Of a DNA stretch of 64,000 nt, positions 9,369 through 17,372 are shown one piece after another. The notes under the pieces are model-generated. The model had not been told where the DNA came from, did no database searches, and saw only the letters and a program-made list of their open reading frames with translations. How positions within the stretch are numbered: position 1 is the stretch's first letter; each line of letters begins with the position of its first letter. Source of the stretch: Actinoplanes flavus (GTDB lineage: Bacteria; Actinomycetota; Actinomycetes; Mycobacteriales; Micromonosporaceae); NCBI RefSeq assembly GCF_017592555.1, contig NZ_JAGFNS010000022.1:106278-170277 (forward strand), in the 5' to 3' direction. A program made the position numbers and the translations under genes.

Positions 9369-10544
9369 TACTGAGCTTCTGGAGTCGAGGTCACTCTCAT
9401 GTCCACATCGCCACTTTGGGTGATTCCTGCCGGTTCGGTCGTACTATCTAGTTAGGGCATGCGATACGGGGACGGTGGCGGGGTCGGCCCGCAGCAACGC
9501 GCCCGCCGGGAACAGGTACGACGGCAAGCAGCACGAATGTTCGCCGCCGGAGTGAGCGCACCACAGGTAGCCGCGGAGTTGGAAATCTCCACGAAGTCCG
9601 CCTACGCCTGGCGGCGGGCCTGGAAGGCCGGCGGTGAACAGGCCCTGGCCTCCAAAGGGGCACCCGGACCCGACCCAGTGCTGTCCGCCGCCCAGGTGCA
9701 GAAACTGATCGCCAAGCTGGAACAAGGCCCGGCCGCGGCCGGCTGGAACGAAGACCAGCGCTGGACCCTGGCCCGGGTCCGCACCCTCATCGGCCGGATG
9801 TTCCACCTCACCGTCAGCATCGCCACCGTCTGGGAGACACTGCGCCGCGCCGGCTACACCCCACAACAACCGATCAGCCGCGCCGCCGAACGCGACGAAC
9901 AGGCCATCGAACACTTCAAGCGCTACCAATGGCCCGCGGTAAAAGAGTCGCGCGCAGGCTGGGCGCGTGGATCTGCTTCGCCGACGAATCCGGCATCTCG
10001 CTGAGACCAGCCCGGGCCCGCACCTGGGCCCGGCGAGGCAACACCCCGATCGTCACCGTCGCCGGCCGCGGCGGCCGCAAACTCTCCCTCGCCGGCATCG
10101 TCGCCTACCGCGACGGCCACCAGCCGCGCATCATCTACCGCACGATGGTCCACCGAGGACGCAAAGGCGAACCGAAAGGCTTCGGCGAAGACCACTTCAC
10201 CGAACTGCTCGACGCCACCCACCAACACCTCGACGCACCGATCATCCTGCTCTGGGACGGACTACCCCAGCACAAGTCCGCCAAGATGCGCGCCCTGATC
10301 GCCGCCCGACCATGGCTACGCGTCTACCGGCTCCCCGGCTACGCCCCCGAACTCAACCCCGTCGAGAACATGTGGTCCAGCCTCAAACGCGGCATGGCCA
10401 ACCTCGCCCCCGGCGGCATCGACGACCTACTCCGCATCGCCAAGAACCGGCTCAAACGGATGCAGTACCGGCCTACCCTCGCCTACGGATTCCTCGCCAC
10501 CAGCGGACTGGCCCCACCCTGACCCTGACCTCAAAAGCTCAGTA
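9369..10544 (+). mobile_element. IS630-family insertion sequence, apparently complete
   Basis: A 1176-bp element (including the TA at each end) with terminal inverted repeats at 9369-9392 and 10521-10544. Reading inward, both begin TACTGAGCTT and agree at 19 of 24 positions. The outermost TA at each end is the expected duplicated TA target of IS630/Tc1-mariner transposition. It carries one transposase split over two frames. It sits about 110 bp upstream of the kinase start, pointing away from the defence operon, and may insulate or have displaced that operon's upstream DNA. Confidence 0.85.
9459..10522 (+). CDS. IS630-family DDE transposase, expressed by -1 frameshift
   Basis: Two overlapping reading frames make one transposase of about 354 residues. 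Frame one (9459-10004) holds the N-terminal HTH (AARMFAAGVSAPQVAAELEI) and a winged second domain. Frame two (open from 9929 to 10522) holds the DDE catalytic core: ADESGIS, then LLWDGLPQH, then PELNPVENMW. The overlap contains GTA-AAA-GAG at 9939-9947; slipping back one base on A-AAA gives continuous IS630 homology, so this looks like programmed -1 frameshifting rather than decay. A loss-of-function mutation is the alternative, but the intact ends and complete catalytic triad argue against it. Confidence 0.85.
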
Positions 10545-10587
10545 ATCCGTTGCGCTCCTCGCACCGTGCCGCCGCTACACAGGGGCA

Positions 10588-11073
10588 TCACGATGAGTTG
10601 CGAGCGCCAGCAGTGACGCTTCTGCCGTTCGGAGGCTGATCCAGAAGGTGGAGGAACTCGTCCTGCCGGTGCCAGCTCGTGCGGAGCACCGGCTCGGCGT
10701 CGGCCAGCGGGATGAATCGACAGGTGACGTCAAGACCGGTGTCCCATACGCCCTCATCGCCGATCATGACGTGAGTCCAGGTGTCGCGGATTTCTGTGGT
10801 GGTGAGGTGGAAGTAGATGCTGATGTACGGGTCGCCGGTGTTGTAGGTGCCTTGTTGGACGCCGACGACGCCGTGTAGTTCGAGCGGGCCGGTGATACCG
10901 GTTTCCTCGACGGCCTCCCGAATGGCTGCGGTGTCGGGCCGTTCGCCTGGTTCAACTCCGCCACCGGGCAGGTGGATGCCGGCGTCGGGGTGGGCGGGAT
11001 AGTCGAAAACGAGTAGTTGCGGGCCAGCAGGGGTCGTGCGGGTGACGTACGAGGTGGCGCGGATCCGGGTCAT
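10588..11073 (-). CDS. Nudix hydrolase
   Basis: About 161 residues from the ATG at 11073 (MTRIRATSYVTRTTPAGPQ); a longer form starting at GTG 11157 adds 28 residues of poor quality. The Nudix box is complete: GGGVEPGERPDTAAI followed by REAVEETGI, matching Gx5Ex7REUxEExGU. It should hydrolyse a nucleoside diphosphate linked to another moiety; the substrate cannot be told from sequence. The gene ends 44 bp from the right end of the IS630 element and has no obvious operon partner. Confidence 0.82.
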   Translation of the reverse strand: MTRIRATSYVTRTTPAGPQLLVFDYPAHPDAGIHLPGGGVEPGERPDTAAIREAVEETGITGPLELHGVVGVQQGTYNTGDPYISIYFHLTTTEIRDTWTHVMIGDEGVWDTGLDVTCRFIPLADAEPVLRTSWHRQDEFLHLLDQPPNGRSVTAGARNSS

Positions 11074-11273
11074 GTTGTTGTCAACGTCGGGCGGCCTGCT
11101 GGGACTCGCCGTCGATTGATGAGCTTCGGAAACCGCGGTAGCACCGAGAGTGCCCACGGGCGCCCCACATGCTGCAGGACCTCGGCGTGACGGTCGCCGT
11201 GGGCGACCCTCCTCTTGAGCTGCTGGAAGTTACGGACAGCGCAGCGGCGTCAATACTCGGAGCTACTGCTCAC

Positions 11274-11876
11274 TCACGATCTTGGTGTGCGCTGCATCGG
11301 ATAAAGCGCCGGGCCATCCGAGAGAGAGAACGTAGGCCGTGGAAGGTAGCCGTGCCGGGCGTAGAGGCGCCGATTTCGTACTCCGGTGGCTTCGAGGTGA
11401 GCCGCTGTTCCGGTGGCGTCGAGCCGGGCGTGGTGGTGTTGGAGCAGAGTGCCGCCGAGGCCGTGTCGTTGCTGGTCGGGGTGTACGGCGAGGAAGGCGA
11501 GGTAGTGGTGTGGCTGGTCGCACGGGTGGTGGTCGTGCATGGTCTGTTCGAGGGTGGCGAATCGCTGGTGGAATCGGCCGGTGATGTCGGCGAGCCGCTG
11601 CGGGTAGTCCGGCAGTTCGGGTAGCGGTCCGGCGTCGATGGGATACCAGATGGCTACGGCCGTGGCGTCCGCGGTCATTTCCACCTGCCCGTGGGTGAGG
11701 GCGTGTTCGACGTGCAGGGCGAAGTAGTGCGGGTAGATGCGGGCGCGGGTGTCGAGGTGCGGGATGAGCCAGTCGGCGAGGTCGCCGTGCAGGAACGCCT
11801 CGGCCAGTAGTTCGCTGACCGTCTGCTGGTCGGCGGGGGTCGCGGTGCGGATGGCCAGCTGCGGGTGGGTGCGCAT
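11274..11876 (-). CDS. GNAT-family N-acetyltransferase
   Basis: About 200 residues from ATG 11876; a GTG at 11885 that overlaps the permease stop (GTGA) is an equally coupled alternative. The acetyl-CoA loop is visible as LAVHPDQQRHGLGGTLL, followed by the typical C-terminal ATGVRNRRLYARHGY strand-helix (E-x-N-x-x-x-Y type). The acceptor is unknown. It is the last gene of a three-gene minus-strand operon after a GPP34 protein and an amino-acid permease, so an amine or amino-acid acceptor is possible but only inferred. The open frame continues far upstream inside the permease gene; that part is arginine- and proline-rich noise and is not included. Confidence 0.8.
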   Translation of the reverse strand: MRTHPQLAIRTATPADQQTVSELLAEAFLHGDLADWLIPHLDTRARIYPHYFALHVEHALTHGQVEMTADATAVAIWYPIDAGPLPELPDYPQRLADITGRFHQRFATLEQTMHDHHPCDQPHHYLAFLAVHPDQQRHGLGGTLLQHHHARLDATGTAAHLEATGVRNRRLYARHGYLPRPTFSLSDGPALYPMQRTPRS

Positions 11877-11881
11877 GGCGG

Positions 11882-13378
11882 TCACCGCCCGACCCGTGTC
11901 GGTGGGCGTAGGTCGATGGTGGTGCTGTTGGCTCCGTGGCCGATCGCCGCGTACGACTGCGGTCGAATGGTCTTGAGGATCAGCGCCCAGACGATGCCTG
12001 CCGCTGCGGCGACGGCGTAGGTGGCGGGTAGTTGCCAGCTCAGGCTGGAGGTGGGGTCGACGCCGAGCAGGGTGGCGAACTCGTCGAGCGTCACGATCAC
12101 CACCAGGGCGAGTCCGATGGCTGCGGTGAACGGTGCGAGCAGGGTGCGGCCGGGGCCGAGGTGGTCGCGGTTGCCGGGTGCGGTGAAGTAGACGGCGACG
12201 GCCATGGAGGTGGCGGTCATGAGGAGCAGGACGCCGAGGCCGCCGAGGACGGTGAGCCAGAAGAACAGCCGGACGATCGGGTCCCAGCCGGCGATGGCGT
12301 AGATGGCAAGCACAATCGCCGCGAGACCCGTCTGTACCAACGATCCGGTCAGCGGAGCTCGGGAGCGGGGGCTGGTGCGGCCGAGGATCGCGGGGAGGAC
12401 GCCTTCGCGGCCGAGGGCGAAGAAGTAGCGGGCGGCGGTGTTGTGGAAGGCCAGCAGCGCGGCGAACAGGCTGGTCACGAACAGCAGATGCCCGAGATCC
12501 ACGACCGTCTGCCCGAGATACGGCGCAACGAGGGTGAAGATCAGTTCGGTGCCCTGGGCGCGGGCTTGGTCGACGATGTGGGTGGGCCCGGTGGCTACCG
12601 ACATGGCCCAGGCGCAGAAGGCGTAGAGCAGGCCGATGATGGTCAAGGCCAGGTAGGTGGCGCGGGCGACGGTGGTGTGGGGGTCTTTGGATTCCTCGCT
12701 GAACACGGCGGTGCCTTCGAATCCGACGAACCCGGCTATGGCCACGGCGAGAGCGGCACCGATCCCGGCGGTGATCACGTTGCCCGGTGCGAGGGTGGTG
12801 AACGAGATGCCTCCGGGTGCCGGGTGGGTGACGTGGACGGCGGCGAAGATGACCGCGACGGCGATCTCGGCGATCAGCAGGGTGGCCAGGATGCGGCTGT
12901 TGAGGTCGATGCGGCGTACGCCGAGCAGCCCGACGATCGCCCATGCGGCGTAGGCGCACAGCCACCACGGCAGGTGCAGGCCGGTGCGGTCGTCGAGGAA
13001 CTGGGCGAGGACGGCGCCGAAGCCGCCGTAGAGGCCGATCTGCATCGTGTTGTAGGCCAGCAGGGCGACGAACGCGGCGCCGACGCCGGCGGGTTTACCG
13101 AGGCCGTGGGTGATGTAGGTGTAGAAGGCGCCGGCGTTGAGCACGCGCCGGGACATGGTCACGTAGCCGACGGAGAACAGGGCGAGCAGCAGGGCGACGA
13201 GCACGTACGCGATCGGGATGCCGGTGATCCCGGTGACGGCGAACCCGGTGGTCGCGCCGCCCGCGACGACGGTCAGCGGCGCGGCGGCCGCCATCACGGT
13301 GAACACCAGTGGCCACACACCCAGGCGGCTGCGCGCGAGGGTAGCGCTGACCGTGTCGGCGGAATGCTGAGCAGGCAT
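11882..13378 (-). CDS. APC-superfamily amino-acid permease
   Basis: A 498-residue membrane protein with about 12 hydrophobic segments. The N-terminal signature of the amino acid-polyamine-organocation family is clear: an intracellular start, a first helix VFTVMAAAAPLTVVAGGA with its unwound small-residue stretch, and GYVTMSRRVLNAGAFYTYI at the TM2-TM3 region. GFVGFEGTAVFSEESKDP in the middle is the typical TM6 motif. It should import an amino acid or amine by cation or exchange coupling. It lies 31 bp downstream of the GPP34 gene and overlaps or abuts the GNAT gene. Substrate unknown. Confidence 0.88.
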   Translation of the reverse strand: MPAQHSADTVSATLARSRLGVWPLVFTVMAAAAPLTVVAGGATTGFAVTGITGIPIAYVLVALLLALFSVGYVTMSRRVLNAGAFYTYITHGLGKPAGVGAAFVALLAYNTMQIGLYGGFGAVLAQFLDDRTGLHLPWWLCAYAAWAIVGLLGVRRIDLNSRILATLLIAEIAVAVIFAAVHVTHPAPGGISFTTLAPGNVITAGIGAALAVAIAGFVGFEGTAVFSEESKDPHTTVARATYLALTIIGLLYAFCAWAMSVATGPTHIVDQARAQGTELIFTLVAPYLGQTVVDLGHLLFVTSLFAALLAFHNTAARYFFALGREGVLPAILGRTSPRSRAPLTGSLVQTGLAAIVLAIYAIAGWDPIVRLFFWLTVLGGLGVLLLMTATSMAVAVYFTAPGNRDHLGPGRTLLAPFTAAIGLALVVIVTLDEFATLLGVDPTSSLSWQLPATYAVAAAAGIVWALILKTIRPQSYAAIGHGANSTTIDLRPPTRVGR

Positions 13379-13409
13379 ACAAGAGTCCCTTTCGAGTGGG
13401 TCGGACGGG

Positions 13410-14135
13410 TCAGCGGCGGGTGATGATCGCGTCGCCGACGGCGGCCTCGGTGTGGGCCAGCAGCTCCCGCACCGGGGCGGGCGCGGTGGTGACGGCGGCG
13501 CGGAGTCCGGTTTCGAGGTCGGCGGCGTGGCCGAGCAGGACCGTCCGGTACAGGTCGGTGGCCAGGATCAGGCCGCCGAGGAGGGTGTCGAACCCGTCCA
13601 GCGGTTGGCCTTTCTGCAGGCGACCGGAGAGGCGGGCCCAGGGCCAGGCGGCGGTGTTCATGTCGGTCGGTACGTAGCGCACCCGCCGCCCGAGCAGTCG
13701 TCGCTCGGTCGTCTTGCGGAGGTGTCCGGCCCGGCTGAGCCGTTCGGCGACGTCCTGATGGGCGGTCCGGGCGAGGTAGGCCAGCCAGGTCCGGACCGGC
13801 AGGGCGGCTCGTTCGGCGGCCAGCCGGTCCAGGACCGTGTGCGCGAGCGCGTCGATCGGCGGCTCCGTGTCCACGATCATCACCTGCCCGCCCGGCAGCG
13901 CGAGCCGCTTCGCGAGCACCAGCTCGGCCAGCAGAGCGGCGGCCAGACCCAGACCGGTGACGTGCTCGTCGAGCAGTGGACGGCCGTCGTGGTCGCGGTG
14001 GGCGAGCCGGAACAGGTCGTCGGCGACCAGCGGCCAGGTCGGCCGTCGTGGTCCGGCCTGCCATCCCGCGCCTGCGGTGTGCCGGCCCCGGGTCGGCGCG
14101 GAGCCGTTCGGATATGCGGTGTTGATGTACGCCAT
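13410..14135 (-). CDS. GPP34 (GOLPH3/Vps74-like) family protein
   Basis: A 241-residue protein with the pattern of bacterial GPP34 proteins: LVADDLFRLAHRD near the N-terminus, then GLGLAAALLAELVLAKRLALPGGQVMI, a long helical middle (RTWLAYLARTAHQDVAERLSRAGHL) and the KTTERRLLGRRVRYVPTD segment. Eukaryotic GOLPH3 binds PI4P and Golgi glycosyltransferases. The actinobacterial versions are numerous but mostly without known function and often lie in accessory regions. It is first of the GPP34-permease-GNAT unit, preceded by a small possible leader ORF. Start ATG 14135 (MAYINTAYP). Confidence 0.82.
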   Translation of the reverse strand: MAYINTAYPNGSAPTRGRHTAGAGWQAGPRRPTWPLVADDLFRLAHRDHDGRPLLDEHVTGLGLAAALLAELVLAKRLALPGGQVMIVDTEPPIDALAHTVLDRLAAERAALPVRTWLAYLARTAHQDVAERLSRAGHLRKTTERRLLGRRVRYVPTDMNTAAWPWARLSGRLQKGQPLDGFDTLLGGLILATDLYRTVLLGHAADLETGLRAAVTTAPAPVRELLAHTEAAVGDAIITRR

Positions 14136-14146
14136 GGCCAGACCGC

Positions 14147-14224
14147 CTATCGATGGTTCACACGGCCGGCGGTTGCATGGTCGATCTCGCGCTGTTCCAG
14201 GTAGTCCGCTGCACGGATGCGCAT
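14147..14224 (-). CDS. Possible 25-residue leader ORF before the GPP34 gene
   Basis: Reading MRIRAADYLEQREIDHATAG and five more residues, from ATG 14224 to TAG 14147-14149. It has a good Shine-Dalgarno AGGAG eight bases before the ATG and ends 11 bp before the GPP34 start, which itself has no clear ribosome binding site. This arrangement suggests translational coupling or a small peptide gene. No homology is recognised and it could be chance. Confidence 0.35.
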   Translation of the reverse strand: MRIRAADYLEQREIDHATAGRVNHR

Positions 14225-14572
14225 GTCGTTGTCTCCTGTTCCAGGATCATGAAGCCCCGAGGCGGGCGGGAACCGGTGCCGCTGCTGCTGGGGAGACCGC
14301 TGCGGCTCCTCACGCCCACCCCGGGGCCGTCTTCAGGCGCTGCCGACCGGCTGATCGGGCGGCGCGGATAGACGATCCCGTGCGACCGCCGGCGTTGGGT
14401 AGATCACGTTGGGGGTCCACCGCGAACCCCTCGATATCGGGCCTTGGCCCTGTGGGGGTCCACCGTGAACCCCCACGATGAGCTGCCATGACGATGCTCC
14501 GCCCAGCGAGGGTGAGACATCGGCCTTCGTCGAAGTGAACCCGGCGCTGGTCGTCTTCTGGGGAGGAGAATC
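14225..14572. other. Divergent intergenic region before the radical-SAM operon
   Basis: About 350 bp with no convincing gene. It must hold the promoters of the leftward GPP34 unit and the rightward seven-gene cluster. The only clear structure is the pair of dyads at 14411-14474 described separately. A strong Shine-Dalgarno (GGGAGGAG) lies at 14561-14568 before ATG 14573. Confidence 0.5.
14411..14474. promoter_or_regulatory. Two near-identical operator-like dyads
   Basis: Copy one (14411-14430) is GGGGGTCCACCGCGAACCCC; copy two (14454-14474) differs by C to T at one central base and one extra final C. Each is an imperfect inverted repeat (GGGGGTyCAC against GTGrACCCCC). The copies start 43 bp apart, about four helical turns, so a regulator could bind both on the same face. 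They lie about 100-160 bp before the radical-SAM start and are candidates for control of the cluster, perhaps by one of the XRE-TPR regulators nearby; the regulator is inferred. Confidence 0.6.
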
Positions 14573-15496
14573 ATGCGCGTCTCAGCGATGACGTCGGACC
14601 CTGCGCCGTGGGCGTGGGAGTTCGACTGGCACCTGACGAACAGGTGCAATTTCTTCTGCGAGTACTGCCATCCGCAGATCCGGTACGTCCTGAACAAGAA
14701 GCCGCTGGAGGAGCCGTCTGCTGATCTGGTCGTGCGCCGTTTCGAGGAACTGGAGGGCACCTCACTGGTGCACATGTCGAGCGGGGAACCGTTCCTCTTT
14801 CCCGACTTCGCGCGGTTGTGCGCCGGGCTGACCCGCCGCAACTGGATCAGCATCAACACGAACCTGGCGTCACCCGACTTGGTGGCCGATTTCGCGGCGT
14901 CGGTCGATCCAGCCAGGGTCGTGAAGATCGTGGCAGCGCTGCACATGCCTGAGCGTGAACGTCTCGGCCTGCCGTTGGAGACGTACGCCGAGTCGTTCCG
15001 GATCCTGCGGGCCGCCGGCTTCGACGTGGTCTCCCTCTACGTTCTGTATCCACCGTTGCTGCCGCGACTCCGGGAGGATCTCGCAGCTCTGGCTGGCCTC
15101 GGCGTGGAGCCGGTCCGCGCCAAGGTCTTCAAGGGCGTATACGAAGGCCGCCGTTACCCGGAGTCCTACACCGACGGAGAGCGGGACCAGATCCTGGCGA
15201 ACTCCGGCGAGTACGTGTTCAACCGCCCGTACCTGGACGGGATGCTCGCCTTCCGCGGCCAGGCGTGCACGGCGGGCATGAGTTCGTTCAAGGTCACGGT
15301 CACCGGCGAGGTACGCAGGTGCGCATCCGTGCCGACGAGCTACGGCAACCTCTACGACGGGACGTTCCGGCCCGCCCAGGAGAGCACGGCTTGCCCGGCA
15401 CGACGTGTCCTGGTCCTGTCGCAGTGCCTGGCCTATCTGGTGGAGCCTCCCGTCACCGCCGGAACGGCAACCGATCGGGCGGAGGCTCAAGCATGA
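14573..15496 (+). CDS. Radical SAM enzyme with cysteine-rich C-terminus
   Basis: A 307-residue protein opening the seven-gene operon. C25-NFF-C29-EY-C32 is the CxxxCxxC motif that binds the 4Fe-4S cluster used for reductive cleavage of SAM; SSGEP (about 67-71) is the GGEP-like SAM-contact motif. The last 80 residues carry four more cysteines (GQACTAG, RRCASVP, STACPAR, LSQCLAY), spaced like a SPASM or twitch auxiliary cluster. SPASM proteins usually modify peptides, but other substrates are known. The reaction cannot be named. Strong Shine-Dalgarno (GGAGGAG) seven bases before the ATG; an internal ATG at codon 6 is less likely. The stop overlaps the SAM synthetase start (ATGA). Confidence 0.85.
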   Translation: MRVSAMTSDPAPWAWEFDWHLTNRCNFFCEYCHPQIRYVLNKKPLEEPSADLVVRRFEELEGTSLVHMSSGEPFLFPDFARLCAGLTRRNWISINTNLASPDLVADFAASVDPARVVKIVAALHMPERERLGLPLETYAESFRILRAAGFDVVSLYVLYPPLLPRLREDLAALAGLGVEPVRAKVFKGVYEGRRYPESYTDGERDQILANSGEYVFNRPYLDGMLAFRGQACTAGMSSFKVTVTGEVRRCASVPTSYGNLYDGTFRPAQESTACPARRVLVLSQCLAYLVEPPVTAGTATDRAEAQA

Positions 15497-16722
15497 GAGT
15501 GCTGACCGGCCTCGGTGCCGTCCGTCCCGATCAGATGCCTTTCGATGTCGCCGAACGCAAGGGCATCGGCCATCCTGACAGCCTCGCCGACCTGGTCGCG
15601 GACAGTTTCTCCCGGCGTTACGTCCACCTGTGCCGTGAGCAGTTCGGCGTGGTGCCGAACCACTGGGTCGACAAGGTCAATCTGGTGGGGGCGGCGGCCG
15701 ACGTCCGGTTCGGCGGCTACGACATCCGCAAGCCGGTCGACGGCTACCTGTTCGGCAAGCTCACCGAGCATCTGGGTGGGACGCGTCTTCCGCTCGCTGA
15801 CCTGTTCGGCGAGGTGGCCCGGAGCGTTCTGGTGGAGGTTCTCGGCGACGAGACCGTGCTCGATCATCTGCGACTCCACGTCAACAACACCGCCGGCACC
15901 GCTGTGGATCATGACGAGCAGTTCTACCAGCCGCGGACGGCAGCTGCCGTCCGCGAGGTGCTGGCGGACGAGTCCGTCGCGAACGACACCGTGCTGTGCG
16001 CGGGAAGCGGCCCTCGTGGTGCGGCCGCGGAGACTGCCGTCTGGTTGGAGTCGCTGCTGACTCGGCGTGACTTCCGTTCCCGTTTCGGCACCGGCACGGA
16101 CGTGAAGGTCATGGTGGTCCGCTCGGGTGCCGAGCTGGACGTCACCGCGGCCGTTCCGTTTCTGCCCGGGGCGGTGAGCACCTGGTCGGAGTACCGCGAT
16201 CGGCTGGACGCCGTTCAGGACGAGCTCGGCACCGAGGTGAAGCAGTTCCTCGACGGCCTGTCGCTTCCCCTGGGAGAAGCGCGGTTGCACCTGAACACCA
16301 AGGACGTCCCGGGCCGCGGCTACTTGGCGCCGTTCGGTACGTCTCTCGGCAAGGGCGACTGCGGTGCGGTGGGCCGGGGGAACCGCTACAACGGTGTCAT
16401 CGAGCCGTTGCGGCCGGCCAGCGGCGAGGCGCCCGCCGGGAAGAATCCTGTGCACCATGTCGGGAAGATCTACACGGCGATCGCCGGTGACATCGCTGGT
16501 CGATTGTTCGCGCATTTGGGTGTCTACGCCGATGTGGTGGTCGCCGCCCGTAACGGTGGTCGGCTGGATGAGCCGGCGTATGTGCTGATCCGCAGTGATC
16601 GACCGGTCGGTGTCGCCGGCGAGGCGATCGCTCGTGAGGCTCTCGGGACTGCTCCGTCCTACCATGAGCGCTTTCTCGGCGAGGATCCGATCGCCCGGTT
16701 CCGAGAGCGGGCGTCGGCATGA
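15493..16722 (+). CDS. Archaeal-type S-adenosylmethionine synthetase
   Basis: A 409-residue protein of the archaeal methionine adenosyltransferase family (AdoMet_Synthase), distinct from bacterial MetK. VAERKGIGHPDSLADLVADS near the N-terminus matches the family ERKGIGHPD signature; DVTAAVPFLPG and NTKDVPGRGYLAPFGTSLGKGDCGAVGRGNRYNG are further conserved blocks. It makes SAM from methionine and ATP. A dedicated copy between a radical SAM enzyme and methyltransferases suggests a local SAM supply or a SAM-derived building block. ATG 15493 overlaps the radical-SAM stop; the frame is open further upstream but that part is noise. The stop overlaps the next gene (ATGA). Confidence 0.85.
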   Translation: MRVLTGLGAVRPDQMPFDVAERKGIGHPDSLADLVADSFSRRYVHLCREQFGVVPNHWVDKVNLVGAAADVRFGGYDIRKPVDGYLFGKLTEHLGGTRLPLADLFGEVARSVLVEVLGDETVLDHLRLHVNNTAGTAVDHDEQFYQPRTAAAVREVLADESVANDTVLCAGSGPRGAAAETAVWLESLLTRRDFRSRFGTGTDVKVMVVRSGAELDVTAAVPFLPGAVSTWSEYRDRLDAVQDELGTEVKQFLDGLSLPLGEARLHLNTKDVPGRGYLAPFGTSLGKGDCGAVGRGNRYNGVIEPLRPASGEAPAGKNPVHHVGKIYTAIAGDIAGRLFAHLGVYADVVVAARNGGRLDEPAYVLIRSDRPVGVAGEAIAREALGTAPSYHERFLGEDPIARFRERASA

Positions 16723-17372
16723 CGACGGTGCTGGACGACGCCCATGTCCGCCATCTGGAGCAGCTGCGATCCCGGACCCCGGTCATCGACCGGCAAGGGC
16801 TGCGGCTGGACGACACCTACGTGATGTTCTTCGCCGAGGCCGAACTCATGGCCGAGCATGCCCGCCGCCTGGTCGCCGGCCAGGCAGCGCCCCGGGTTCT
16901 CGAGGTCGGGCTCGGGCTGGGAGTCTTCGCCGAGCAGCTCGGCGCGCATCGGATCGGCGGCTACCGGGCAGTGGAACCGCATCCGGGCGTGGTGGAGCTG
17001 GTCGCTCCACGGGTCAGGTCGGCGCTTCGCTGCGAGGTGACGTTCGAGGTACGGCCTTGGCAGTCGGTCGCGCTGCCTCCGGCGAGCCTCGACGCGATCA
17101 TGTACGACACCTGGCCGCCGGACGGTCTTGCCGACGCGGACTTCGCCCGGTTCGTCGAGCATGTTGCCGTGCCGGCCCTGCGGCCCGGCGGACGGTTCAG
17201 CTTCTTTCACAGCGGCAGGCACCTGCCTGCAGCCCGGACGTACGTCCTGGACAAGCACTTCCCCGGCTGGCAGGCCGTCCCCTACCGCATACCTCCAGCC
17301 GACCTACCGGCTGCCTGGAGCAAACCCAGCGCGGACTTTCTCGTACCGATCGCGGTGAAAGGAGACGACTGA
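16719..17372 (+). CDS. Class I SAM methyltransferase, guanidinoacetate methyltransferase-like
   Basis: A 217-residue Rossmann-fold methyltransferase. SAM motif I is RVLEVGLGLGVFAEQL (about 60-75) and the acidic EPHPG motif II follows. IMYDTWPPD (about 127-135) strongly resembles the YDTYP catalytic-site motif of guanidinoacetate N-methyltransferase and its bacterial relatives, suggesting methylation of an amine or guanidine nitrogen. The N-terminus (RLDDTYVMFFAEAELMAEHARRL) also fits that family, where the equivalent helix closes over the substrate. It overlaps the SAM synthetase by four bases, and its TGA shares one base with the next ATG. Confidence 0.78.
   Translation: MTTVLDDAHVRHLEQLRSRTPVIDRQGLRLDDTYVMFFAEAELMAEHARRLVAGQAAPRVLEVGLGLGVFAEQLGAHRIGGYRAVEPHPGVVELVAPRVRSALRCEVTFEVRPWQSVALPPASLDAIMYDTWPPDGLADADFARFVEHVAVPALRPGGRFSFFHSGRHLPAARTYVLDKHFPGWQAVPYRIPPADLPAAWSKPSADFLVPIAVKGDD

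Noticed and set aside
11886..12968. N-terminal extension of the GNAT frame
   Set aside because: It is the shadow of the amino-acid permease; only 11274-11876/11885 is acetyltransferase-like.
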